Source of the DNA: Chloroflexota bacterium
Lineage (GTDB): Bacteria; Chloroflexota; Ktedonobacteria; Ktedonobacterales; JADMIN01
Direction: 5' to 3'
DNA: 64,000 nucleotides
Assembly (NCBI GenBank): GCA_021323855.1
Contig: JAJPKE010000018.1
Location: 1 to 64,000, forward strand
A program made the translations under genes and the position numbers. The notes beneath the pieces were generated by a model that was given only the letters and a program-made list of their open reading frames with translations, had not been told where the DNA came from and searched no databases. This document shows positions 9,218-18,025 of the stretch, in pieces; the stretch's first letter is position 1; every line of letters starts with the position of its first letter.

Positions 9218-9940
9218 ATGCCGCACGTCTTGCGCATCCCTGCCGATGCCACCGTCTCCACCATTGCGCGAGCCATCAGCGGCGTGCGCGCCCAGCGCAT
9301 CGCTCTGCTGGTTGCGCCGGGCGCAGGCACGGACCTCGCTGATCCTGTCGCCCTCCAACTGCTGCGCACGTTATGTGACGAACTCGGCAAGGATGTTGCC
9401 GTGATCGGCGGCAATGAGCGGTTGCGGGCCGCTGCGGTTGCCGTTGGCTTCGCCGCCGCTATCTCGCTGGACGACTGGAAGACTGATCCGGAACTGCCCG
9501 CCGTTCGCCCCACCGCTGGTGGCGCGCAGCCATCCGAACAGCGCACACGCGGGAGATTATACCGTCGTCGCAAGCAACCTCAACAACCGCAGCAGTGGGA
9601 AGGTGTGCATGCGCTGCCGGATGACGGCGGCGTGTGGGATGAGGACGAGGTGGACTACTGGGAAGATGAGTTGCCCGCCTACGTGCAGGCATTGATGCAA
9701 ACTGAAGGTTCGTTCCCTGGCCTGCATGACGAGACGCCCGCCGAACGTGCGCGCCGCCCGCGCATCACTCGTCCGCTACGAGAGCTGAGCGAGGACGAGG
9801 CGCTGCGCCTGGCCGACGAGAGCCATGAGGAACGCATGACGTTGACCATCCGCGACACAGCCGGGCATGCAGCGGTGCATTCTTCAACCGGAGAGCGCGG
9901 GCATGGTGGCTCCGGTCATGCCGAGCCACCCGCGCCGTAA
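9218..9940 (+). CDS. hypothetical protein with alpha/beta N-terminal domain
   Basis: I prefer the ATG at 9218, which has GGAG five to eight bases upstream, over 9176. The first 85 residues alternate strands and helices (VLRIPADATVSTIARAI, IALLVAPGAG, VAVIGGNERLRAAAVAVGF). They look like the small Rossmann-like domain at the N-terminus of many Chloroflexota membrane proteins annotated as hypothetical or baseplate J-like. The rest is acidic and disordered, with a basic RRRKQ patch between. No membrane segment is present, so it may be a truncated or soluble member. The function is unknown. Confidence 0.6.
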   Translation: MPHVLRIPADATVSTIARAISGVRAQRIALLVAPGAGTDLADPVALQLLRTLCDELGKDVAVIGGNERLRAAAVAVGFAAAISLDDWKTDPELPAVRPTAGGAQPSEQRTRGRLYRRRKQPQQPQQWEGVHALPDDGGVWDEDEVDYWEDELPAYVQALMQTEGSFPGLHDETPAERARRPRITRPLRELSEDEALRLADESHEERMTLTIRDTAGHAAVHSSTGERGHGGSGHAEPPAP

Positions 9941-10034
9941 AAAGACGTAAGATGGCTCCTGATTTCACCTTCTGATCCTCTTACTGCTCACTGGCAGAGA
10001 AGCAGATAAGGCTGCGCCTGCTACCGTCCAATCG

Positions 10035-11204
10035 CTAACAATTCTTCGTGAAGGTCGCCTCGTTGGAGGTAACTCCGTTGGGCGCGGTAGTGACAATTTC
10101 TTCGGAGAAGCTCTGGTTTTTAGCCGTGGGATACAGCGTCCAGGTATTCAAAATCTGGACGCTTGCGGTATCTTTCGGAACCATTATAGCTCCGCTGATC
10201 TTGGTGCCGTTTGAGCGGAACCAATAATACTGAATAGTATACGGCGTGGACATTGCGCCAACCTGAAGCGTCGCGGTGAACGTGAATACCTGCGGAGAAA
10301 GATTGCTACAGTTGTATGATGTCGGGCTGACGACGGCATGCGCGCTGACGGCTGCGGCCCGGCAGGTGAAAGTGAACGTGGCGGCGGGCGAGGTGACGCT
10401 GTTCGGCGCAGTCACCTGCGCCTTTTCCCAAAAGGTCGCGCCGGTGCCCTGCTCATCGCTGAGTTGCCAGGAATCTTTCACGATTTGCGCCGTCTGGCCG
10501 GGAGCAAAGGTGATAGTTTCCTGCGTTCCTGTCGTGCCATCGCTGCGCTGCCAGTCAAAGGTGACATTGCCGCCAGGAGTACCGGCGGGCGCGGTGATGC
10601 TTGCCGAGATCGTAAACGTCATTGTTGTGGCGCAGGCGCCGGAGAAGTTGCCTGGGCTGGCGGAGGCCGTCACGCCACTGACGCTGAAGGGCGTGGCGCC
10701 GGCGGACGCGGTTGGGATTGGTGTCGGTGATGCGCTGCCCGTATCAGTTGCGGTTGCGCTACTGTTCGTTGCGCTGCTGGTTGCCGTGGCAGTGTTTCCA
10801 CCGCCAGATGCGCCGGAGAGGCCATTGCCGAGCAGACCGCCAAGCCCGCTGATGAATAATCCGCCGCAGAGACCAAGCACCAGCAGCACTACGACGCCAC
10901 TGCCAACGATGGCAACTAGCGTTTTGCGGTTCGATCCTGGTTGCTGTGGTGGCAGCAGCAGATCGCCGGTGGTCCACTCGCGCTGCGGTTGATAGGGCTG
11001 TGGCAGCCAACCGGTCGGTGGCAGCTCCGCTGGCCAGTCCGGTAGCCGGAGCGACTGCCCCGGTGGTGGCGCCCAGCCCGGCGACTGGTCATCCCACTCC
11101 AGCGGTTGCGTCGGTTGGTCCGGCATTACTGAAAAGTCAGGCGGTTGGGTGGACCAATCTGGAACGTCCGGCGGCTGTGAGGAGTGTGGCGGCTGTTGGG
11201 ACAC
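10035..11204 (-). CDS. surface-anchored protein with two Ig-like domains
   Basis: The start is set at GTG 11204 because AAAGGAGA lies six bases upstream (11211-11218). The protein has a proline- and glutamine-rich cytosolic N-terminus, one membrane segment (VAIVGSGVVVLLVLGLCGG), a long glycine/serine/threonine linker, then two beta-rich domains of about 90 residues, each with paired cysteines (for example CATTMTF with FTCRA, and CSNLS with the C-terminal KNC). The layout is that of a single-pass protein displaying Ig-like modules. The ligand and role are unknown. The gene stands alone, with facing neighbours. Confidence 0.65.
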   Translation of the reverse strand: MSQQPPHSSQPPDVPDWSTQPPDFSVMPDQPTQPLEWDDQSPGWAPPPGQSLRLPDWPAELPPTGWLPQPYQPQREWTTGDLLLPPQQPGSNRKTLVAIVGSGVVVLLVLGLCGGLFISGLGGLLGNGLSGASGGGNTATATSSATNSSATATDTGSASPTPIPTASAGATPFSVSGVTASASPGNFSGACATTMTFTISASITAPAGTPGGNVTFDWQRSDGTTGTQETITFAPGQTAQIVKDSWQLSDEQGTGATFWEKAQVTAPNSVTSPAATFTFTCRAAAVSAHAVVSPTSYNCSNLSPQVFTFTATLQVGAMSTPYTIQYYWFRSNGTKISGAIMVPKDTASVQILNTWTLYPTAKNQSFSEEIVTTAPNGVTSNEATFTKNC

Positions 11205-11377
11205 GGCTTGTCTCCTTTGAGCAAACGTGACATGCGCACAGCGCAACGATCAACCATATGGGATAGCCAGGATAGCCAGCAGAATCATCAGGACGGCGTT
11301 TTGCATCTTGCACGCCAGTATAGCCCGCTTCTTCATCTAATGCTAGCCATCAATTCACAGCCTTCCAAAATTGCCCC

Positions 11378-11428
11378 TTGACAATATCCTGATTGATCGG
11401 TATACTTTGCTCATTCAAAATATTTTGA
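11378..11428 (+). promoter_or_regulatory. promoter and overlapping palindromic operator of the ArsR-type gene
   Basis: TTGACA (11378-11383) and TATACT (11401-11406) are separated by exactly 17 bp, a near-consensus promoter. A perfect 14-bp palindrome, TCAAAATATTTTGA, lies at 11415-11428, across the expected start of transcription. This is a natural site for repression by the gene's own ArsR-type product. A second palindrome, CGAGTACTCG (11449-11458), is just upstream of the start codon. Confidence 0.7.
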
Positions 11429-11460
11429 TCGAGCAACAAACACAGACACGAGTACTCGCA

Positions 11461-12306
11461 ATGGACGACATCCCTGAGACCTATGCCATCGAAAGCATCG
11501 AACAGGTGCGCGCAATGGCGGACGAACTACGTATCCGCATCGTGGACCAGTTGACCTTGCAGCCGATGACGGTAACGCAGGTGGGCGAGGCGTTGGGCAT
11601 TGCCCCTAATAAGGCGCATTACCACGTGCGCGAGTTGGAGCGCGTGGGGCTGGTGCGGCTGGTGGAGACGCGCGAAAAGGGCGGTATCCTCGAAAAGTAT
11701 TACCGCGCCGTCGCCAAAAACTTCCAGGTTCCCGACGAGCTGCTCAACACCAGTTCGCCGGATGAACTGATCGCCGCCGTCAATGAGTTTATTCAGGTGG
11801 TCAACGCCGGATTGCTCGCCGCGATGCGCCGGGAGATGCAACAGGGAACACACGGAGAAGAGGTCATCGGTATGTCTACCGCTGCATTTTGGGCCACCAA
11901 TGAGGAGGCGAAGGCGCTGGACCGCCAGATCAACGCGCTCTTCGAGCCATATCTCAAACAGCGTGGCGTCGCGGGTGAGCGCGAGCGTCGCATCGCTCAC
12001 TATTCCTACACTGTGTCCGCGCCATCCGGCGAACGTGCGGCGGCTGGCCCAGCCGGTGAGCCGGAACTCAAGCCAAAGCGGCGTATGGTCGTCGTTGCGG
12101 GAGCTGTGGGGTATTCGCGCGCAGAGCTAGAAAAGGTCGTGGCGAACAATGAGCAACTCGACATACGTGTCTTTGGCTTCTGCACCTTTGCCGACGATAT
12201 TCCCGCCTCGCTGGTAGAGCGCGCCATCGCCCGTTTCCGCCTGCGCGGCCAACTCCACGCCTCAGATGCCGTGCGGGCGGTGCTGCAACTCAAAGAAAAA
12301 GCGTGA
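11461..12306 (+). CDS. ArsR-family winged-helix transcriptional regulator
   Basis: I place the start at the ATG at 11461, because the promoter and start site lie at 11378-11415 and exclude the longer frame. Residues 10-95 form a winged helix (RIRIVDQLTLQPMTVTQVGEAL, then APNKAHYHVRELERVGLV) of the ArsR/DUF-HTH_20 type. The remainder is a long C-terminal domain whose last part repeats an RMVVVAGAVGYSRAEL-type strand-helix unit. It probably represses itself and the MFS gene 146 bp downstream. No arsenic-type cysteine pair is evident, so the signal is more likely an organic compound. Confidence 0.8.
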   Translation: MDDIPETYAIESIEQVRAMADELRIRIVDQLTLQPMTVTQVGEALGIAPNKAHYHVRELERVGLVRLVETREKGGILEKYYRAVAKNFQVPDELLNTSSPDELIAAVNEFIQVVNAGLLAAMRREMQQGTHGEEVIGMSTAAFWATNEEAKALDRQINALFEPYLKQRGVAGERERRIAHYSYTVSAPSGERAAAGPAGEPELKPKRRMVVVAGAVGYSRAELEKVVANNEQLDIRVFGFCTFADDIPASLVERAIARFRLRGQLHASDAVRAVLQLKEKA

Positions 12307-12452
12307 GACAGAAAGAGGGAAACCCGATGACCGGACAGCAGAGCGGTCAGTGACAAAGCGGCGTGGTACCGCTGCAACGGCCACCACGCCAAGAGTGCTT
12401 TACCAACGCCCATTCAACCGATGCTTTTTCAGTCGAATCGAGGTAGCACATC

Positions 12453-13889
12453 ATGGATACTACCACAGACCGGTCCGGATACCCGGTCGTGTCCTCGCAA
12501 AAGCCATCCAAGTCACCCAAGCAACAAAAGCCCGGCTTGCTCATCAATCGCAACTTTGCCCTGCTCTGGGGCGGCCAGACCATCTCGGTCATTGGCGATT
12601 TCCTCTTCGATACCACGCTCGTCCTCTGGATCGCCAGCCAGATTGCGCTGCACCAGGTCTGGGCGCCGCTGGCCGTCAGCGGTGTGCTGCTGGCGGCCTC
12701 GCTGCCAATGCTGTTGATGCCGCCCATCGCTGGTGTGTTTGTGGACCGCTGGGATAAGCGCCACACGATGCTGGTCATGGACACGCTGCGCGCTGTGCTG
12801 ATCTTGCTCTTGCTGCTCAATACCGGCATCGTACCGTTGCCCTTCGCCTTGCCCGCCACCTGGCAGGTGGGAGCAATCTATGCCGTCGTCTTTCTCGCCA
12901 GTTGTTGCGCGCAGTTCTTCAATCCCTCGCAGATGGCGCTGGTTGGAGATCTGGTGGAAGAGCCGCTGCGACCACGCGCCAGCGGACTGAGCCAGGTGAC
13001 GATGAGCTTCGCGCAGATCATTGGGCCGTCGCTGGCAACGGTGCTCTTCTTCGCCGTTGGCGTGCGCTGGGCGCTGGTGGCCAATGCGCTCTCCTTCGTC
13101 GTTTCGCTGCTGACGCTCGCCGTCATTCGCGCGCCCAAAGCCGCCCGCAGCGTCGCGCCCGGCGAACGCGGTCACTTCTTCCGCGAGCTACGCGCGGGGA
13201 TGCGCTTCTTCTTTGGCAGCCGGGTGCTGGTGACACTGCTCATCATGGCGGTCATCATCAGCATGGCGGCTGGCGCGCTCAATGCGCTCGACTATTTCTT
13301 CGTCACAGAAAACCTGCACGCTCCGGCCAGCGTCTATGGTTTCGTCGGCGCGGTCTTCGGCGCGGGCATCCTGATCGGCGCGATTCTCTCCAGCATGTTC
13401 GCGGCGCGGATGGGCGTGGCGCGCGCCATCGGCCTCTCGGTCGCCGGGCTGGGGGTGATCTTCCTGGTCTATGCGCGTATGACGAGCGTGGCGCCCGCGC
13501 TGGCACTGCTCTTCATCGCTGGTGGATTGCAGGCGTTGCTCAATGTCGCCGTTGGTCCGCTGGTGCTGCATGTCACGCCACGCGACCTGATTGGGCGTGT
13601 TCAGTCCATCTTGCAGCCAGCGATGACCGTCACCTCGCTGCTGTCAATTGCGTTGGCCGGCTTCCTCGTCAGCACGGCGCTGGTCAACTTCCACGCCACC
13701 GTTGGCATATTGACACTGGGGCCGGTTGACACGGTATTTAGCGCCGCCGGTCTGCTCGCGCTTTTTGCAGGCATCTATGCCTTCATCGGCCTGCGCGGCG
13801 TGAAGCTGGCGACGACCACGCACGACGATGACACCAGCGCGGATCAGGAAGATGGGATACTGGCGGCCAGTGTTATGAGGGCAGACTAG
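12453..13889 (+). CDS. MFS transporter (MFS_3, drug-efflux type)
   Basis: The 478-residue protein has about 12 hydrophobic segments starting with NFALLWGGQTISVIGDF, typical of the MFS_3/enterobactin- and macrolide-exporter group. The intracellular loop DRWDKRHTMLVMDTLRA carries the group's signature A-like motif. It should export a small hydrophobic substrate by proton antiport. It follows the ArsR-type regulator on the same strand, which suggests a substrate-inducible pair. GAGGT lies upstream of the ATG. The C-terminus is an acidic tail of about 30 residues. Confidence 0.85.
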   Translation: MDTTTDRSGYPVVSSQKPSKSPKQQKPGLLINRNFALLWGGQTISVIGDFLFDTTLVLWIASQIALHQVWAPLAVSGVLLAASLPMLLMPPIAGVFVDRWDKRHTMLVMDTLRAVLILLLLLNTGIVPLPFALPATWQVGAIYAVVFLASCCAQFFNPSQMALVGDLVEEPLRPRASGLSQVTMSFAQIIGPSLATVLFFAVGVRWALVANALSFVVSLLTLAVIRAPKAARSVAPGERGHFFRELRAGMRFFFGSRVLVTLLIMAVIISMAAGALNALDYFFVTENLHAPASVYGFVGAVFGAGILIGAILSSMFAARMGVARAIGLSVAGLGVIFLVYARMTSVAPALALLFIAGGLQALLNVAVGPLVLHVTPRDLIGRVQSILQPAMTVTSLLSIALAGFLVSTALVNFHATVGILTLGPVDTVFSAAGLLALFAGIYAFIGLRGVKLATTTHDDDTSADQEDGILAASVMRAD

Positions 13890-13902
13890 CAGGATGATTT
13901 CG

Positions 13903-14030
13903 GTGGGGCAGACATTCCTGTCTGCCAAGTTCCAGGGACAACAGACTGGAATGTCCGTCCTACCACATCCTTTCAGATTAGCAGGCAAGAATGCCTGCCC
14001 TACCACATCCTTTCAGGTTCGTGCGACACA
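13903..14030. repeat. intergenic repeat cluster with two CCTACCACATCCTTTCAG units
   Basis: The sequence CCTACCACATCCTTTCAG occurs twice (about 13959 and 13999), each preceded by a palindrome-rich stretch (GCAGACATTCCTGTCTGCC at about 13907; AGCAGGCAAGAATGCCTGCC at about 13980). A partial copy, CAGGAATGTCTGCC, is near 34455. Confidence 0.75.
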
Positions 14031-14061
14031 CGCATGATGCCGTGACAAAGCGAGGTGTACC

Positions 14062-15054
14062 ATGTCCATGCGACCTTTCCGCCTGCCAGCCGATCTCCCT
14101 CTGCTGATGAAATTGCTGCCGCCGACGTTTGAATATCCCGACCATCCTGAATGGAGTTTGCAGGCTGATGAAGCCGAAAGCTTTCTCAAAATGATCAAGA
14201 CCGCCAGACAACTCTGGCCGCTGATCTTCCTGCTGGGGCGGGTGTCTCCAGCGATGCGCGATGTCCTGCACGGCTTCATCTGGGAGGAAGATGGTCAGCC
14301 GGTTGGGGTGGTCAACGTCAGCCGCGACGGCGCCAGCGACGACTGGATCATCGCCAACGTCGGCGTTCTGCCAGCCTATCGCAAACGTGGCATCGCGCGC
14401 CAACTGGTGACGGCGGCGGTGAACTTTGCGCGTGAGCGTCGCGCCCGGCTCGTCCTGCTGGATGTGGTGGCGGGGAATGTTCCCGCGTATGACCTCTATG
14501 CCAGTCTGGGCTTCGCGCATTTCAGCAGCCACGTGCAGCTTCGCCATGAAGTCCCTGCTCCCATAGCCGAAGGTACGCCAGCCAGCGGCTATACGGCAAC
14601 CGCCTGCTCCCCGCAGACGTGGCGACCGTACTATGAGCTGGCGCGGCGTATTACCCCAGCAGAGGTGCAGCAGTACCGACCCATCGCTAAGCAACAGTTT
14701 CATCTCCCCGCGAGCCTGCGCATGGTGCTGTCGCTGCTCAATGGCCTCTCTGGTGTGCGCGAGCGCGGTTTGCTGGTGCGCGCCGCAGATGGACAGGTGG
14801 TGGCGACGATTCGCCTCAGCGCGCATGTCCGTGGTGGCGGCATCAACTCGTGCACGGTCCAGTTGGACCCGGCGCACGGCGAGCTTGCGCCGTATCTCAC
14901 GCAGTATGTGCTGCACACGCTCCAGCGGCTGAGTCCGAAGAATCGTATCGAGTGGCACATCCCCTCCTGGGAGACGGCGCTGATCGCAGCGGCGAAAGCG
15001 CAGGAATTTAGCGAGGTGTGCGAGTTTCATTCGATGGGCATGAAGCTCTCATGA
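14062..15054 (+). CDS. GNAT family N-acetyltransferase
   Basis: The 330-residue protein has one recognisable GNAT core: the acceptor strand VGVVNVSRDG, then VGVLPAYRKRGIARQLV, the acetyl-CoA P-loop, at about residues 95-120, and the closing VPAYDLYASLGFAH. The second half looks like a further, degenerate GNAT-like lobe (VATIRLSAHVRGGGINSCTV), so this may be a two-lobed enzyme. The substrate is unknown. The gene follows a repeat cluster and has a 320-bp gap behind it, so it is probably expressed alone. Confidence 0.8.
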   Translation: MSMRPFRLPADLPLLMKLLPPTFEYPDHPEWSLQADEAESFLKMIKTARQLWPLIFLLGRVSPAMRDVLHGFIWEEDGQPVGVVNVSRDGASDDWIIANVGVLPAYRKRGIARQLVTAAVNFARERRARLVLLDVVAGNVPAYDLYASLGFAHFSSHVQLRHEVPAPIAEGTPASGYTATACSPQTWRPYYELARRITPAEVQQYRPIAKQQFHLPASLRMVLSLLNGLSGVRERGLLVRAADGQVVATIRLSAHVRGGGINSCTVQLDPAHGELAPYLTQYVLHTLQRLSPKNRIEWHIPSWETALIAAAKAQEFSEVCEFHSMGMKLS

Positions 15055-15378
15055 AACTCACTCGACGGTACCAACTCCACTGGTCGCTTTGCATAAAATA
15101 AAGAAAAGTGGTCTAGTTCACAGCAGGGAATAGCGCGCAGTGCTATACTCCCGACAACGCAAACAAGACAGACCATTCAGGCAATACTGGCAACACAGCG
15201 AATACTGGCACTGCACGCGCATGGTAGAGCAAACTGGATGACCTACCTGCGCGGCTTTCGTATACCGTCCCAATGTACCGTACTACTCGTCAATCAAGGC
15301 AATCAAGGCTGGCGACAATCATTCTGGTGATGCTATCTGATGGTAACGTGGCAGGGACCGGGGCGGGAGGTTGGCATC
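15055..15378. other. Intergenic region, 324 bp
   Basis: This stretch holds no gene I can support. It is less GC-rich than its surroundings and includes TATACT near 15145, a possible -10 element without a good -35. A run of CAATACTGGCA-like direct repeats is present around 15180-15215. Confidence 0.5.
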
Positions 15379-16527
15379 ATGCATCTTTTTCGCCGGAATA
15401 CGCGAGACGAGTTGGAACAGCAGCAACACGACCACCATCGCCTCACGCCGTTTCCCGGATACCTTTCGATCTTTCCCATCCCGCAGGACCCGCAGGATCA
15501 AGGAAGCCATCATGACCGGCTGAGCGATGATACGCTCCCCGATCACCGGCTCGTTTCGCGTTCCACCCCACGCCCGCGCCTGGGTGCGCGGTTCTGGGGC
15601 GTGCGCGGCACCCATCCGGCGGCGCTGCCCACCGGCACGCGCTTCGGCGGCAACACCACCTGTCTGGAAATCCGCTATGGACGGCACATCATCATCATAG
15701 ATGCCGGCTCCGGCATCATCGCGCTGGGCGACGAACTTTCCCGTGAGATGCGCGACTGGCCCACGACCAGCGAACGCCCGACGGTCAGCCTGCTCTTTAC
15801 CCATGCCCACCACGATCACCTCTGTGGCATGCCGTTCTTCGCGCCGATCTATCAGCCGGAGACCCGGCTGCACCTGCTTGGCCCTGACCTTGCCGGGATG
15901 CGTTTCGAGGAGATTGTCGCGGGCTATATGCGTTCGCCCTATTTCCCGGTGGACTTCCGTGAATTGCCCTCAGAGCGCCGCCTGACCAGCATCGGCGATG
16001 GCACGCGGCTCGTCTGGATGGCGGAGGCCAATGGGCCGGTGGTCTGGGATGAGGCAGTGACGCCGCCGCCAGACTCGCTGGTGGTAGATGTGCTCCATTC
16101 GCGACTGCATCCACGCGAGGGCACGCTGGTCTATCGCATCAGCGCCGGCGGGCAGACGATGGTGTTTGCGACCGATATCGAAATCGTAGAGATCGAGGAG
16201 CAGGGCGGCGAGGCCGAGCAGCGATATCTGCGCTTCATTCACGGCGTGGATGTGCTGGTGCATGACGCGCAGTATAGCGAGGACGATTACGCAGGCGTGG
16301 AGACGGCGCCAACGCGCGGCTTTGGCCATAGCACGCCAGTGATGGCGGCGCGGGTGGCGCGCAAGGCCAGCGTCGGGCGGCTGATCCTCTTCCATCACGA
16401 TCCCGGCTACGCAGACGCCGACATCTTTGCCCTGGAACAGGCGGCGCGTCAGGTATTCCCCGCGACGGTGGCCGCCAGAGAAGGCGGGGAAATCTTTCTG
16501 GACGCGCCTCTTGCGCGACAGATATAA
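15379..16527 (+). CDS. MBL-fold metallohydrolase
   Basis: I prefer the ATG at 15379, which has GGGAGG eight bases upstream; 15340 is also in frame. The first 60 residues are polar and probably disordered. The metallo-beta-lactamase fold begins at ARFWGVRGTHP, with GGNTTCLEI, then the metal site THAHHDHLCG, and further ligands in VHDAQYSEDDY and ILFHHDP. The G-x-RGT-start and G-GNTTC segment match the PhnP/RNase Z-like branch that includes GGDEF-linked and cyclic-nucleotide hydrolases. The substrate, a phosphodiester in that branch, is inferred. The neighbour is a 22-residue peptide gene on the same strand. Confidence 0.82.
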   Translation: MHLFRRNTRDELEQQQHDHHRLTPFPGYLSIFPIPQDPQDQGSHHDRLSDDTLPDHRLVSRSTPRPRLGARFWGVRGTHPAALPTGTRFGGNTTCLEIRYGRHIIIIDAGSGIIALGDELSREMRDWPTTSERPTVSLLFTHAHHDHLCGMPFFAPIYQPETRLHLLGPDLAGMRFEEIVAGYMRSPYFPVDFRELPSERRLTSIGDGTRLVWMAEANGPVVWDEAVTPPPDSLVVDVLHSRLHPREGTLVYRISAGGQTMVFATDIEIVEIEEQGGEAEQRYLRFIHGVDVLVHDAQYSEDDYAGVETAPTRGFGHSTPVMAARVARKASVGRLILFHHDPGYADADIFALEQAARQVFPATVAAREGGEIFLDAPLARQI

Positions 16528-16608
16528 TGCGGCTACGGAGAGCATGCCGGCGAGAACTGCCCGCCGGGGTCCCCGACTGTAGACATTCCAACACAGGAGG
16601 TTTCTCAC

Positions 16609-16677
16609 ATGGGTGACAAGAGTCCGAAAAACAAGGAAAAACGAAAGCCGAAGAAGGCGAAGGCGGCAGCGAAATAA
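16609..16677 (+). CDS. 22-residue lysine-rich peptide, MGDKSPKNK type
   Basis: An ATG at 16609 follows ACAGGAGG with eight bases between, a near-perfect ribosome site. The product is MGDKSPKNK followed by a lysine/alanine-rich tail and a TAA stop at 16675-16677. Small proteins starting MGDKSPK and continuing in basic residues are, to my recollection, widespread unnamed annotations in many phyla, which supports a real gene. It may bind nucleic acid, but that is inference from charge. It begins 81 bp after the MBL gene and could share its transcript. Confidence 0.7.
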   Translation: MGDKSPKNKEKRKPKKAKAAAK

Positions 16678-17109
16678 CGCTTCATGCTCTTCACCTCGAT
16701 CCCCGCGAGGCTTTCAATCTTTTTGATCGGCGCGATCTCCGCTATCAACTCGATCAGTGCGATCACCCGATCAGTCGCGGCGCTCTCGGTCCCGTAACCG
16801 CCTGTACGAATCATCCGTACCAGTGCTAGCGGACCATCGGGCGCCGCGTTTCTCTTGGTTTCGCTTGTATTTCATGTCCCAACTCAGTTGCCACGAGCAT
16901 GTGGAGCCGCCACATGCTGCGAGATGGGTGGTTCCCCTCTCCCGCGCACGGGGGAGGGGTTAGGGGTGGGGGCATCTACTACGTCAGCGCGCAACATAGT
17001 TGCCGCAGCGTGGCGCAGGTGGCACAATACCAGTGCGAACAGTTGAGGCGAGGCCGGCGAGAACGCCGCATCAGCAGGGGATCAAGAGGGAACGGTATAG
17101 GGCAGTGGT
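16678..17109. other. Intergenic region, 432 bp
   Basis: It contains one short-form GC repeat (16931-16972). Otherwise I see no gene. A 69-codon minus-strand frame over 16605-16814 has no ribosome site and overlaps the peptide gene. Confidence 0.6.
16931..16972. repeat. short-form GC repeat (CCCCTCTCCCGCGCACGGGG)
   Basis: This is the short version of the composite repeat: a CCCCTCTCCCGCGCA / GGGGGAGGGG hairpin followed by TTAGGGGTGGGGG. The same sequence is at 50454-50495, and it is the outer shell of the long copies at 30406, 39711 and 49152. Confidence 0.85.
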
Positions 17110-17901
17110 ATGAACCTTAATATCATTCTGATTGTCGAGACGTTTATCGCCTTTGTGCTGGCGATTACCATTCATGAAGCGGCCCACGCGGTAATGGCGG
17201 GCCTGCTGGGGGATACCTCGCCGCGCGGCGCGGGTCGCCTCAGCCTGGCGCCAGCACGCCAGATGACGGCTATCGGCACTATCGTGGCGATTGTCTTCTC
17301 CTTCAGTGGCATCGCTCCGGCTGGGCTGGGCTGGGGGCGCACGGTGGATGTGGACGCGCGGCGCATGCGTGTCGGCCCGAATCTGGGGCTGATTCTTGTC
17401 GCGCTGGCGGGGCCGCTTGTCAATCTGGCGCTGGCCATCGGCATCGCCTTCCTGCTAACGGTTCTGCCTGGCTATGCGCATCTGCCCGCTGCTCTCGATA
17501 ATTCCTGTACGTTTGCGCTCATCGGGAGGGGAGAGGCTGCCGGTCAGGCGCTCCAAAGTTGTCTGAACGCCGCGCAGCCGACCTACTTGCTGCGTATCGA
17601 GCAGTTCGCCTTCACCTTCGCCGTGACGAATCTCGTGCTGGCGCTCATCAATATCATCCCGCTCCATCCGCTCGACGGCTATCGTGTGCTGTTCGCGCTG
17701 CTGCCCAGCCCGCAGGCGATCACGTTCCGCAAGTATGAGCCATATATGGAGTTGATCCTGCTGGTCATCTTCTTTCTGGTGCCCTTCGTTCTTGCGTTTG
17801 TTGGCATCAACTTCTCGCCGGGCCGCATCATCATTGATGGAGCCAACAACGTCCTGGCCAATATCGCGCCGAATATCTGGCGATTCTACCTCGCTCTCTA
17901 G
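17110..17901 (+). CDS. site-2 protease family (M50) membrane metalloprotease
   Basis: The 263-residue membrane protein carries the zinc motif HEAAH at about residues 22-26 in the first membrane helix and the third-ligand motif INIIPLHPLDGYRVL near 178-192. These are the hallmarks of compact M50 peptidases of the YwhC type. About six hydrophobic segments are visible. It would cleave membrane-spanning substrates within the bilayer, possibly an anti-sigma factor, but no partner lies nearby. There is no PDZ domain. The ribosome site is weak. Confidence 0.88.
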   Translation: MNLNIILIVETFIAFVLAITIHEAAHAVMAGLLGDTSPRGAGRLSLAPARQMTAIGTIVAIVFSFSGIAPAGLGWGRTVDVDARRMRVGPNLGLILVALAGPLVNLALAIGIAFLLTVLPGYAHLPAALDNSCTFALIGRGEAAGQALQSCLNAAQPTYLLRIEQFAFTFAVTNLVLALINIIPLHPLDGYRVLFALLPSPQAITFRKYEPYMELILLVIFFLVPFVLAFVGINFSPGRIIIDGANNVLANIAPNIWRFYLAL

Positions 17902-18025
17902 AGAGGCGCCCTGTGGCTTCCCTGAGTTCATCCATGCCAACAACACCTTCTCTTGAATCCAACCAAACACCGCCAGCCGCCAGCGGCACCTGATTCTACC
18001 AGACCTGCCATCACCGCTAGCTAGC

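Noticed and set aside
13903..14030. CRISPR array
   Set aside because: Only two 18-bp direct copies about 40 bp apart occur and the rest are palindromes. No cas gene is present in the window.
16605..16814. 69-residue minus-strand reading frame
   Set aside because: It has no ribosome site, overlaps a better small gene, and its product has no recognisable pattern.
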